Part shown: positions 15,449 through 22,913 of the stretch, piece after piece
Position numbering within the stretch: the stretch's first letter is position 1
Layout of the letters: every line of letters starts with the position of its first letter
Assembly: GCA_003451715.1 (NCBI GenBank)
Contig: DMJN01000314.1
Span: 1 to 24,687 of the forward strand
DNA from: Gammaproteobacteria bacterium
GTDB lineage: Bacteria; Pseudomonadota; Gammaproteobacteria; Pseudomonadales; Pseudohongiellaceae
Direction of reading: 5' to 3'
Length of the DNA stretch: 24,687 bases
Program-made: the position numbers and the translations under genes
Notes under the pieces: model-generated
Databases searched by the model: none
Told to the model about the DNA's origin: nothing
Seen by the model: only the letters and a program-made list of their open reading frames with translations

Positions 15449-16483
15449 CTATTGCGTGCTGTTCTCAGCCTCCAGACGCTCTTGGACACGTGCGCCGCGT
15501 ATGATGTTGAACATACCGTAATTACCTTCGTGACAGGCATATTCGTATATCTGACCTGCCACCTTGCTCATTGGTACGATCGCGGTAATCTTATCGGTAA
15601 ACGTAGACGGGTCATCGATAGTAAATTCATAATTCACAGTGTCGTAGGCAATCCGCGTGAATCTCTCAGTAAGCACCATGTCCAAATTGCTGCCTCTGCT
15701 TTGAAACGAGGCTTGCATGCCATTAAAATTCCTGGTTTCAACAACCAGAGTATCGCCCTCCCAATAACCTCGTGAATCACCGGACCAGAGCCTTATGTCG
15801 TCATTCAGCTCAGGCTTTTCAACCAGCGGTACGATACGGGCATCGTGAATCATCTCAGTCATGATCACGAAGGTATCCTTGCTCTGAAATAGTTGCAGAT
15901 TGTTGTTATAAAGACTCGGTGCGAAAGGAGGCCCGGCATTGAATCCAACCAGGCAGCGCTCGGATAATCCTCGATCTTCCGGGCCGTCTTTAGTAATGCC
16001 GCCCACGATGAAACGAACGGGTCGCTGGCCGGTAATATCAGGACCCAGGCCACCGGCTATTACCGGATTGCCCTCAACGGCTTGCGGGGCACGACCATTC
16101 GGTGGATAGACGATGTGGGAAGTCCTGACATTATCGCCTCTATTTCCCATCTCAATCCAAAACGAATTGTAGCCCCCGGGGTTGGCGCCAGCCGGTGGAG
16201 CTTCAGGATTAAGCACCAACTTAGCCTCTTGTGCATCGGCCGCCGCCTCCATACTGGCCTGGCGAGCGATAGCTTCCTCTATTTGTTCCGGCGTCAGGAA
16301 TTCCTGCTCGCCATAACGTTCCGCACGTTCCATAGGAGTGCTCGAACTGAAATTCCAGACGCCCTGTAAATCGGGCTGGCCATACTCAGTTCGAGGTACC
16401 ACGTAATCGTCATCTGATTGAGCTACCGCCATCCCATTCATGGCTGTAAGCATTGACATTACTAAGAAAATTTTTATTTTCAC
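15449..16483 (-). CDS. exported protein of unknown function (opens with TEYGQPDLQGVW after signal)
   Basis: I cannot name the family, though proteins with a mature start like GQPDLQGVWNF are frequent in marine gammaproteobacteria and acidobacteria. The GTG start at 16483 follows GAGG by nine bases and opens directly on a signal peptide (IKIFLVMSMLTAMNGMAVAQ); the ATG at 16513 adds ten residues with no support. The mature part (~320 residues) has recognisable blocks: RYGEQEFLTPEQIEEAI, VIAGGLGPDITGQRP, ERCLVGFNAGPPFAP, IHDARIVPLVEKPEL, GYWEGDTLVVETRNFNG and ERFTRIAYDTVNYEFTI; the GYWEGDTLVVET-type block recurs across the family. It has two cysteines (SERCLVG and YACHEG) and no heme motif. It sits between the two PQQ dehydrogenases and is divergent from the second, so a periplasmic role in the same oxidation is a guess. 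Confidence 0.72.
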   Translation of the reverse strand: MKIKIFLVMSMLTAMNGMAVAQSDDDYVVPRTEYGQPDLQGVWNFSSSTPMERAERYGEQEFLTPEQIEEAIARQASMEAAADAQEAKLVLNPEAPPAGANPGGYNSFWIEMGNRGDNVRTSHIVYPPNGRAPQAVEGNPVIAGGLGPDITGQRPVRFIVGGITKDGPEDRGLSERCLVGFNAGPPFAPSLYNNNLQLFQSKDTFVIMTEMIHDARIVPLVEKPELNDDIRLWSGDSRGYWEGDTLVVETRNFNGMQASFQSRGSNLDMVLTERFTRIAYDTVNYEFTIDDPSTFTDKITAIVPMSKVAGQIYEYACHEGNYGMFNIIRGARVQERLEAENSTQ

Positions 16484-16841
16484 TGTTCGCCACCTCGGCT
16501 TGTAAACACCCATGTCCTAGAATAAATGGGGTTAGGGTAAATATACAATAGATTTTTAGCCGTCTTCAGGGCGCGGAGTGAAACTAATTGGTGCTTCATG
16601 CACCGTGCGGAGCAGCTTCCATTGATTATAGCTATGCTGTCCAATTTGGCAGGCGAATTGGTCAATTCACGCAACCCCGCCCCCAACTCTACAGCTTTTG
16701 GCATACAAGGGTCGCCATTCAATGCAGCCCTTATGACTAGTCTGCTGCGATTGATCAAGAAATCTTCATCAGCGCCCTTTACTGTTCAGCAATCCTATAA
16801 TACAAAGAGAAGCAGATAAGCATAAGCGGAGAGAATATCCA
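16484..16841. other. divergent intergenic region between the unknown exported gene and the second PQQ dehydrogenase
   Basis: These 358 bases contain no protein-like frame with a usable start. A perfect TATAAT occurs at 16796-16801 on the plus strand, 46 bases before the dehydrogenase ATG, but no good -35 hexamer is seen at 16-18 bases from it; it could be an activator-dependent promoter. A GGAG at about ten bases before the ATG at 16842 is the ribosome binding site. Regulation of both divergent genes should be encoded here. Confidence 0.45.
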
Positions 16842-18977
16842 ATGAAAAAGCCACTTAGCCTGCCGGTCACTGCCATCGCAGTATTGGTACTTGGAATCGG
16901 AATGATGACCGATCTTGACGCGGTATCTGCCGCCGAACAGGCAACTGGCGCAGGCAATGTTGACGATGCCAGGATCATTAATGCAGCGGTGACCGAACCA
17001 GGCAGCTGGCTCGCTTACGGACAGACCTACAAGGAGCAGCGCTTCTCTCAACTGACCCAGATCAATCCGAACACTGTGGATGAGCTGGGGCTGGCCTGGT
17101 CCACACAAATTGGCGACTACAACATGCGTATGCAAGGCACACCCCTGGTGGCGGATGGTGTCATGTACGTCTCCAATGGCTGGAGTGTGGTGTACGCGCT
17201 CGACGCCACCAATGGCGAAGAGATCTGGCGTTACGATCCGGAAGTAGACCGAAGTTATGCTCGTCTTGCCTGCTGTGGCCCGGCCCACAACCGGGGCGTG
17301 GCGGTGTACGAAGGCAAGGTCTATGTTGGGACCTTCGATGGACGCCTGATTGCTATAGATGCTACAACCGGCAGGGAGGTCTGGGATGTGGATACCTGGA
17401 TTCCGGCAGGGCTGGGGCGTTTCAATATTACCGGGGCACCGCGGGCTGCCGCCGGCAAGGTTTACATCGGTCAGGGCAGTGGTGAATCCGGCCATCGCCG
17501 TGGCTATGTCACTGCTTATAACGCCGAAACCGGCGAAGTAGACTGGCGCTTTTTCCTGGTGCCCGGCGACCCGAGTCAACCCTTCGAACATCCTGAAATG
17601 GAGATGGCCGCCCAGTCCTGGGGTGGCGAATGGTGGAAGTACGGCGGTGGCGGTACTGCCTGGAACTCCCTGGTCTATGATGAAGAATTCAACAGCCTCT
17701 ATATAGGCGTAGGAAACGGCGCACCCTGGCCACGGGAAATTCGCTCGCCCGGTGGCGGAGACGATTTATTTCTCTCCACCATTGTGTCGGTGGATGTAGA
17801 TACTGGTCGCATGAACTGGTACTACCAGACAACTCCCGGTGACAACTGGGATTACAGTTCTGCCATGGATATGACCATCGGCGAAATCGAATTCGGTGGC
17901 GAAATGCGCAAGGTATTGTTGCAGGCGCCGAAGAACGGTTTCTTCTATGTGCTCGACCGCAATGACGGCGAACTGCTGCGCGCCCTTCCCTATACCGACG
18001 GCATTGACTGGGCCACCCGTGTCGATATGGAAACGGGGCGACCCGTGGAAAATCCAGACGTGGTCTACGAAGTAAAACCTCAATGGATAATGCCGGCTAA
18101 TTCCGGAGCCCATAACTGGGAACCACAGTCCTGGGATAACGATATGGGACTGATGTATTTCTACTATCACGATATCGCAAACTTCTATTCGCTGGATGAA
18201 GGATTCGTCGAAACCGGTGAGTACGAGATTCGTGAACGCGGACTCAGTCTGGGTTGGGGCGAAGGGGAATATCGTCGACGGCTGATCGAGCAAGCCGGCC
18301 CGCGCCCGGATTCTCAGGCTTTCATTGGTGCCTTTGATCCGATAACCGGATCATACAAGTGGCGCCACCCACTGGAGTCTGATTACAACGGCGGTGTGGT
18401 TGCCACCAGAGGCGGAGTCCTGTTTCATCCGGAAGGTACCGGTGATTTTGCTGTACGCGATACCGACAATGGCGAGTTGCTCTGGAGTTTTACCGCACCC
18501 GGAACTTTCCGTTCCACTTCGGTCATGACCTATATGATTGATGATGTTCAGTACGTGGCCACCATGATGAATGGCAACCGCACCCTGGATCTGGGCGGAA
18601 CCGTGTTGGCATTCAAGCTAGGTGGCGATGCGACGCTGCCCATCGCGGAGATCGTACAACAGGAAGTGCCAGAACAACCTGATGAGGAGTACAGTCCGCA
18701 GCTCGTCAGTCAGGGCGATGGGCTCTACCATGCTCAATGTGCCAGCTGCCACGGTGGTATCGGCATTCCCTCTGAAGTGGCAATTGTAGCCCCCGATCTG
18801 CGTTTGAGGACGCTGGGCACTCATGCCGATTTCGAGAGTATTGTTCTGGGTGGCACGCGGGCACAGCAAGGCATGCCCGATTTCGAGGACGCCCTGACCA
18901 ACGAACAGATTGAAGCCATTCGGGCCTTCGTAGTAAACCAGGCCAGGCAACTCAGAGAATACCAGCAGAATCGTTAG
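16842..18977 (+). CDS. periplasmic PQQ-dependent alcohol dehydrogenase-type enzyme with C-terminal cytochrome c (Asp-x-Ser type)
   Basis: This is a second quinohemoprotein with the same architecture: a signal peptide ending near VSAAE (residue 30), a PQQ propeller and a C-terminal cytochrome c. Visible catalytic features are vicinal cysteines Cys144-Cys145, metal ligand Glu215 (GSGESGHRRG), Asn292 (GVGNGAPW) and catalytic Asp337 in GDNWDYSS. Position 339 is Ser, the pattern of calcium-type enzymes, unlike the Asp of the first copy. The heme motif CASCH is at 633-637 with Met678 (QQGMPDF) as likely axial ligand. At 711 residues it is full length. It has the typical alcohol-dehydrogenase propeller blades (DGRLIAIDATTGREVWDVDT). 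It is probably not a recent duplicate of the copy at 13262, since spacing and C-terminal domains differ. It would pass electrons to a terminal oxidase. Confidence 0.92.
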   Translation: MKKPLSLPVTAIAVLVLGIGMMTDLDAVSAAEQATGAGNVDDARIINAAVTEPGSWLAYGQTYKEQRFSQLTQINPNTVDELGLAWSTQIGDYNMRMQGTPLVADGVMYVSNGWSVVYALDATNGEEIWRYDPEVDRSYARLACCGPAHNRGVAVYEGKVYVGTFDGRLIAIDATTGREVWDVDTWIPAGLGRFNITGAPRAAAGKVYIGQGSGESGHRRGYVTAYNAETGEVDWRFFLVPGDPSQPFEHPEMEMAAQSWGGEWWKYGGGGTAWNSLVYDEEFNSLYIGVGNGAPWPREIRSPGGGDDLFLSTIVSVDVDTGRMNWYYQTTPGDNWDYSSAMDMTIGEIEFGGEMRKVLLQAPKNGFFYVLDRNDGELLRALPYTDGIDWATRVDMETGRPVENPDVVYEVKPQWIMPANSGAHNWEPQSWDNDMGLMYFYYHDIANFYSLDEGFVETGEYEIRERGLSLGWGEGEYRRRLIEQAGPRPDSQAFIGAFDPITGSYKWRHPLESDYNGGVVATRGGVLFHPEGTGDFAVRDTDNGELLWSFTAPGTFRSTSVMTYMIDDVQYVATMMNGNRTLDLGGTVLAFKLGGDATLPIAEIVQQEVPEQPDEEYSPQLVSQGDGLYHAQCASCHGGIGIPSEVAIVAPDLRLRTLGTHADFESIVLGGTRAQQGMPDFEDALTNEQIEAIRAFVVNQARQLREYQQNR

Positions 18978-18992
18978 GCGGAGGAGGAGGCG

Positions 18993-19022
18993 GTGAACCA
19001 GGAAGCACTGAATCGGGTATGA
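18993..19022 (+). other. nine-codon mini-ORF with a strong ribosome binding site
   Basis: Directly after the PQQ dehydrogenase stop a GGAGGAGGAGG run precedes GTG at 18993, which opens a nine-residue frame (start then NQEALNRV) closed by TGA at 19020-19022. The Shine-Dalgarno-like run is stronger than that of any full gene here. It may be a leader peptide or coincidence; an 8-base inverted repeat (19002-19009 with 19041-19048) overlaps it. Confidence 0.2.
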
Positions 19023-19091
19023 GTTTCTAAATGACGCGCTAGTGCTTCAGATCATTCGCCATTAACCAGCACATGAGTAGGAGAGACTGCC

Positions 19092-19523
19092 ATGAATCTT
19101 GAAGAAGATGCCGCTTACGCCATTGCATCCTGGCAGCGATTCAATTCGAAAATAACCGATAATGTTGCGCGCACCATTACCAGTGCATTTATCCTCGTGG
19201 CCGCCGCCGATGGTGATCTCGCAAGCTCTGAAATTGAGCGTTTCATAACTCTGATCCGAGACCGGGAAAGCCTATTCGCTCCTCTAGATCTCGATCGAAT
19301 GGAATCCTTGTTTCGAGACATAGGAGGTGCCATTCTGAGTGATCCCATTGCGGGACACAAACAGGCGCTTGAATTCATAGCGGTTGTGAAAGCTGATTCT
19401 GCTCACTGCGAGTTGGTACGGTCTGCAGCAAAGATCGCCATTCTCGCCGATAATCGCGAGCTGGCTTCGGAACAGGCAGTAATGGAACAGATCTGTAATG
19501 CCATGGAAATTGAGGTACGCTAG
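19092..19523 (+). CDS. TerB-like (tellurite-resistance TerB fold) protein
   Basis: This is a 143-residue, all-helical cytoplasmic protein resembling the TerB family (PF05099). The helical motif ITSAFILVAAADGDLASSEIERFITLI near 29-55 contains the acidic AADGD turn that is the family hallmark and binds metal in TerB. No signal or membrane segment is seen. The ATG at 19092 follows AGGAGA by about seven bases. The function of stand-alone TerB-like proteins is not settled; links to membrane stress, metal sensing and DnaJ partners are known for relatives. It stands after the second PQQ dehydrogenase on the same strand but 114 bases away, so it may be separately transcribed. The downstream HTH-membrane gene is a possible partner. 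Confidence 0.7.
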   Translation: MNLEEDAAYAIASWQRFNSKITDNVARTITSAFILVAAADGDLASSEIERFITLIRDRESLFAPLDLDRMESLFRDIGGAILSDPIAGHKQALEFIAVVKADSAHCELVRSAAKIAILADNRELASEQAVMEQICNAMEIEVR

Positions 19524-19538
19524 TCGGCCCGGCACCGA

Positions 19539-19555
19539 TTGATTGGAAAAATCAA
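19539..19555 (+). repeat. small perfect hairpin after the TerB-like gene
   Basis: TTGATT (19539-19544), loop GGAAA and AATCAA (19550-19555) form a six-pair stem 16 bases after the TerB-like stop. There is no T-run afterwards, so it is a weak terminator candidate at best. Confidence 0.25.
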
Positions 19556-19703
19556 GATAACAGTGAATCCAAGGCCGATTTGAGAGGGCCATGGCTGATT
19601 CTTATTCCCTCTATTCTTTATTGTCCTTGTCTGGTTTTGAGATTCGCGGCGGCGTGTTAATGTCGTGTTTGTGTCGTGGACCCAAGCTTGGAAGAGGGTA
19701 ATA

Positions 19704-20312
19704 ATGGATTCACACTCAGCGCGGAGCGTCACCGTGAAAGTCAAACTAAAACAGGCTGTAATCAGGAAATTCAGAGTTAGCAAGGGCTGGACCCAGGAGA
19801 ATCTCGCAGAGGAATCTGGTGTTCATTCTCGAACTATTCAAAGAATCGAAAATGATGGCGTTGCGTCAATACAGTCGCTTAACGCCATAGCTGGCGCTCT
19901 CGATGTCGAACCAAAATTACTGCAGCAAATCGAATCTGAAATGCAAGCCTCTGCAAAAAACCTCAATACCGATGATTGTGGGCAATCGTCAGGTAAATTG
20001 GCTGCGTTATCCTTCAAGGATAGGCAACATGTCAAAGAGATAGCGAGGGAAGCAGAGAGAGTAGAAAATTGGCAGTCCTATAAATGGCCAGGATGGGCTA
20101 TTCTGCTTATCGGTGCATTTCTCATAGTTGATGTGATACTGATGACCCAGGCAAATCTAAGTAGGACTGTTATTTTTCAAGTATTCTTACCCGGCACAAC
20201 GATTGGGCTATTGCTAATGCTCGTTGGAAAATATTTTGTAAACTTAGCAATTAGAGCTGAAAGAGAACAAAAGCTGCTGGCCAAGCTAATCAAAACGAAG
20301 GCATTAGGCTAA
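19704..20312 (+). CDS. XRE-family helix-turn-helix protein with two membrane segments
   Basis: The N-terminal ~75 residues are a Cro/C1-type HTH domain: KQAVIRKFRVSKGWTQENLA then ESGVHSRTIQRIENDG, with the recognition helix around SRTIQRIE, and SLNAIAGALDVEP. A charged linker follows, then two hydrophobic helices, WAILLIGAFLIVDVILM and GTTIGLLLMLVGKYFV, and a basic tail (REQKLLAKLIKTKA). This is the layout of a membrane-anchored DNA-binding regulator. The ATG at 19704 is chosen for the GAGGG five to six bases upstream; the longer frame from 19665 lacks a site. It has lower GC and more Lys/Asn than its neighbours. Its target is unknown; candidates are the neighbouring cytochrome genes or the TerB-like gene. 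Confidence 0.8.
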   Translation: MDSHSARSVTVKVKLKQAVIRKFRVSKGWTQENLAEESGVHSRTIQRIENDGVASIQSLNAIAGALDVEPKLLQQIESEMQASAKNLNTDDCGQSSGKLAALSFKDRQHVKEIAREAERVENWQSYKWPGWAILLIGAFLIVDVILMTQANLSRTVIFQVFLPGTTIGLLLMLVGKYFVNLAIRAEREQKLLAKLIKTKALG

Positions 20313-20422
20313 GCTGATCTGACTGGTCTTAATCAGGGCTCTCACTTGACGCTGACCACATCGATTGACACTAACGCGCTGGAAATCAAGTGTCCCTGAC
20401 CCCTTTGATTCTTTGACGGTAG

Positions 20423-20962
20423 CTAACGTGATGTCGGTCCATAACCGCCGGGTAGCAGCTCTTTATCGAATAGTCCTTGCTCAGCCTGCCGATGACAATC
20501 CTCGCAAGGGCTGAAAAAGTCCATGCCCATATCCAGCCCTTCTATTAATTCCAGTTCTGACTCATGAGATTGCAGGAATCCTGGTAGCTCGACGATTCTG
20601 AGAGGCGGATCGCTTGGCATATTTCTGAGCAATACACTCCACTTGGGATTCTGCCCGGGCCGTAAGGCGTTCTCCACTAGGTAGTTAGTGATGTAGGTGG
20701 CGGTTTCCTCATCTGTCTCGGCATTGTCTTCGAAGTGGTCTTCAAGCCCTCGCATAATTCCCTGCCAGCTACTGGCCGGTAATAGCCCGGCTGGATAGGC
20801 ATAGTGGCAGGCTCCACATTCCTCCACGTAGAGTTCATCGGGTTGATACGCTACTTCATTTTCCACGCCATAGACAATAACTCCACCGACACCGAACAGC
20901 AGCACTGCACTCAGAATTGCAGCACCAATTGTCTGTTGCGTTTTACTTACTTGCTTCTGCAT
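20423..20962 (-). CDS. diheme cytochrome c (copy 1)
   Basis: This is a small exported diheme cytochrome resembling the DHC family (PF09626). An N-terminal membrane anchor/signal (TIGAAILSAVLLFGVGGVIVYG) is followed by heme motif 1, CGACH at 49-53, and heme motif 2, CEDCH at 153-157. Between them lie SWQGIMRGLEDHF and NPKWSVLLRNMPSDPPLRI, typical of the family. The ATG at 20962 has AAGG eight bases upstream. It is the last gene of a three-gene minus-strand unit with cytochrome b561 and a DUF1924 protein, a set known from many proteobacteria. The likely role is electron transfer between the quinone pool or b561 and a periplasmic acceptor; the acceptor is not known. A collinear paralogue lies at 22307. 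Confidence 0.87.
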   Translation of the reverse strand: MQKQVSKTQQTIGAAILSAVLLFGVGGVIVYGVENEVAYQPDELYVEECGACHYAYPAGLLPASSWQGIMRGLEDHFEDNAETDEETATYITNYLVENALRPGQNPKWSVLLRNMPSDPPLRIVELPGFLQSHESELELIEGLDMGMDFFSPCEDCHRQAEQGLFDKELLPGGYGPTSR

Positions 20963-21048
20963 TTTGATAACCTTTTTCTCAACTCACATCATAACAAAAG
21001 ATTTACCGACCCCTTAATTCTACACTCATTTTATTGCTGTACTCTCGC

Positions 21049-21459
21049 CTATTGTTGGCTAAGCCAGAGAAGAATGTCGCCCTTCTCCTGCGCTGTACAT
21101 TCTCGCCCATAGGTCCATTTACAATTGCGTAAAAACCATTTGTTTATTTTCCTTCTCTCGGTCAGGCGCTCCGGGTTTACCGAGGGCGCCATGGGTTCTA
21201 TGAGTTCTCCAGTCTTGTAATGACTGCCAGTCGCAAACAGTGACTCGCCATGACAGGATTCGCAACTTCGGCCGTTGGGTTGTGGAGTGATCCAGGTTGT
21301 CAGTCCTGCCTCGGCAGTGAAATCCTCAGTTGCCTCGCTGGCAAATTCTTCTAACATAGCATCGGATACTTCAGTAGCCTGCATGATAACCCCTGTTAGC
21401 AGAAGCGCTATCAGAATCAACCCTCTTAATAAAAACATTACCGATGACTGGCCCGTCAA
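21049..21459 (-). CDS. DUF1924-type monoheme cytochrome c
   Basis: This is an exported protein of the DUF1924 family (PF09086): a signal peptide (FLLRGLILIALLLTGVIMQA), then a mature domain with heme motif CESCH at 66-70 and the family block PMAPSVNPERLTERRKINKW followed by RNCKWTYGRECTAQEKGDIL. It has two further cysteines (NCKW and ECTA). The TTG start at 21459 is favoured because AAGGAG lies seven bases upstream and the start overlaps the cytochrome b561 stop by four bases (TTGA), a sign of translational coupling; an ATG follows at 21438. It works in a membrane-bound electron transfer chain with the genes on either side. Confidence 0.87.
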   Translation of the reverse strand: MTGQSSVMFLLRGLILIALLLTGVIMQATEVSDAMLEEFASEATEDFTAEAGLTTWITPQPNGRSCESCHGESLFATGSHYKTGELIEPMAPSVNPERLTERRKINKWFLRNCKWTYGRECTAQEKGDILLWLSQQ

Positions 21460-22019
21460 GACCGCTCTCCTTCCTGGTTACTTTTCTGCTTGTTTTTGTA
21501 CCCAGTAAACATCGACCAGGTCAAGTTTTCCCGATAGATATAACTGCTGAATAATACCCCAGCCACATGCATAACTATCAGTAGCAGGGATAGATCGGCA
21601 GAATATTCGTGTACATCCGCCAGCAATCCTCCTGGCCAGGACACCACCGATGTATTGGCCAGCGGACCACTTCCCTGCAGGGCATACAAGGCGATGCCGG
21701 ACAGTGCAGTGAGCAGCAACATTGCCAACAGGACCACAACCATAGCCGCCCCCGCCGGATTATGCCCGCGGTAATAGCTGGCCTGCCCCTGCGCCAACCG
21801 CAATACATAGCGAATGGATTGCCAGGGCCACACGACAAAATTTGCAAAGCGTGCTGACTCCGATCCAATCACTCCCCAGACAATCCGAAAGAGCACCAAT
21901 AAGGCGACGGTGTAGCCAACATGGCTGTGCAGTTTCAGGCCAGCTCCTTCCAGAAAATATGCCAGCAGGAAAAACAGCGCTAGCGACCAATGAAAGACTC
22001 GAACCAACAAATCCCACAC
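21456..22019 (-). CDS. cytochrome b561-type membrane protein
   Basis: This is a four-helix membrane cytochrome b (PF01292 type), which moves electrons between quinol and periplasmic cytochromes. Conserved blocks are VWDLLVRVFHWS at the start, HSHVGYTVALLVLFRIVWG, the helix around LLAMLLLTALSGIALYA, and HEYSADLSLLLIVMHVAGVLF. His10, His31 or His33, His137 and His151 are the candidate heme b ligands. The 187-residue reading starts at a GTG that is itself the Val of the conserved VWD. Members of this family normally have several residues before that point, and the frame is open upstream to a TAA at 22070 with no ATG, GTG or TTG but an ATT at 22064. The start is therefore uncertain. It is the first gene of the cytochrome operon. 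Confidence 0.87.
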   Translation of the reverse strand: MWDLLVRVFHWSLALFFLLAYFLEGAGLKLHSHVGYTVALLVLFRIVWGVIGSESARFANFVVWPWQSIRYVLRLAQGQASYYRGHNPAGAAMVVVLLAMLLLTALSGIALYALQGSGPLANTSVVSWPGGLLADVHEYSADLSLLLIVMHVAGVLFSSYIYRENLTWSMFTGYKNKQKSNQEGERS

Positions 22020-22306
22020 TAAGATAGATTTTTTCTCTTGAGGCTCGATATCCGTATGCTCAATAGGTTACTTACTATTTGGCTGCAACGATTGACCTGC
22101 GTCGCTCTCCAGTCTGGACAGGGGCTCAGGCCATACAGGCTACCGCCCATGTTTGTTGTACCACTTCTCTGAGATGCTCTTCAACAGCCATATTGAGTAA
22201 AACAGCCCAAATATCGAGATCAGGCTACTGGCCTACACTCGAGGAGAAGTGTAATCTATTACGCCTTGTGCGGAACTCAACCGGCCTGTCTATGGGACTA
22301 CAGCAA
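22020..22306. promoter_or_regulatory. divergent control region between cytochrome b561 and the second diheme cytochrome, with nested inverted repeats
   Basis: The region shows two nested pairs of inverted repeats: CTCGATAT (22044-22051) with ATATCGAG (22211-22218), and CTCAATA (22059-22065) with TATTGAG (22191-22197). CAGGCTAC is repeated directly at 22136-22143 and 22221-22228. The plus-strand frame through the region is open but reads as non-protein (many Ser, Thr, Cys without pattern). The repeats could be regulator sites serving both directions, or chance. Confidence 0.35.
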
Positions 22307-22858
22307 ATGACCCCTTCATCAATTGGTTCTCGCGTTAAGCTACGGTTGCTATTCGGCCTGACCTTATCTTGCTATTGCTTCTCAACACTCAGCTTCGCTC
22401 AGGCCGACTATTCGCTGGTCAATGTTCGGGACACGGTACACATTGTCAATTGCGGCTCCTGCCATTTACCCTATTCACCGGCATTGTTACCCATGAAGAG
22501 TTGGGTGGGAATCATGGCGGGATTAGACAGTCACTTTGGCGAAGTCATTCAGTTGAGCGACGAAAATACCCAGCACATCCTAGCCTATCTCGAAAAATAC
22601 GCCCTGGCTGAAGGTCAGCAATCGGTTATGGGCCAGCTCGCCAAAGACCTGCCTGAAAATCCCCCGCTGCGCATTACACAATTACCTGCCTTTATTGATC
22701 TGCACAGTAATGCCAAAGAGCTGCTCGGCATCGACAGATTGGAAAGAACCTCTTACAGCAGCTGCGAGAGTTGTCACCGCGCCGCGGCGAGTCATATATT
22801 TGATAAGGCACTGTTGCAGGTCGGCACCGGCGATGGTCCGTTAAGCGATTATAAATAG
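22307..22858 (+). CDS. diheme cytochrome c (copy 2)
   Basis: This is an exported diheme cytochrome, paralogous to the copy at 20423. From the ATG at 22307 it has 183 residues: a signal peptide (LRLLFGLTLSCYCFSTLSFAQA), heme motif 1 CGSCH at 49-53 and heme motif 2 CESCH at 153-157, exactly the same positions as in copy 1 with no gap needed, which supports this start. Shared blocks include ALLPMKSWVGIMAGLDSHF, NPPLRITQLPAFI and IFDKALL. The frame is open upstream to 22079 and an ATG at 22292 is also possible, but the upstream part is not protein-like. It is divergent from cytochrome b561, across a common control region, and probably feeds or replaces copy 1 in the same electron-transfer chain. 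A strong terminator follows. Confidence 0.87.
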   Translation: MTPSSIGSRVKLRLLFGLTLSCYCFSTLSFAQADYSLVNVRDTVHIVNCGSCHLPYSPALLPMKSWVGIMAGLDSHFGEVIQLSDENTQHILAYLEKYALAEGQQSVMGQLAKDLPENPPLRITQLPAFIDLHSNAKELLGIDRLERTSYSSCESCHRAAASHIFDKALLQVGTGDGPLSDYK

Positions 22859-22913
22859 ACCCGGCTTTCCCCTATTCCCTTACAGAGCATTCCTGAACAG
22901 GATTGCGTAGCAA

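Noticed and set aside
16779..17591. 270-codon minus-strand ORF opposite the start of the second PQQ dehydrogenase.
   Set aside because: Antisense shadow; the plus strand has all PQQ enzyme motifs.
22126..22191. 21-codon minus-strand ORF (starting MAVEEHLREVVQQ) in the divergent control region.
   Set aside because: No ribosome binding site and very short; kept only as a curiosity.
22079..22306. N-terminal extension of the second diheme cytochrome from the ATG at 22079.
   Set aside because: The sequence is not protein-like, and starting at 22307 gives exact collinearity with the paralogue and a signal peptide at the N-terminus.
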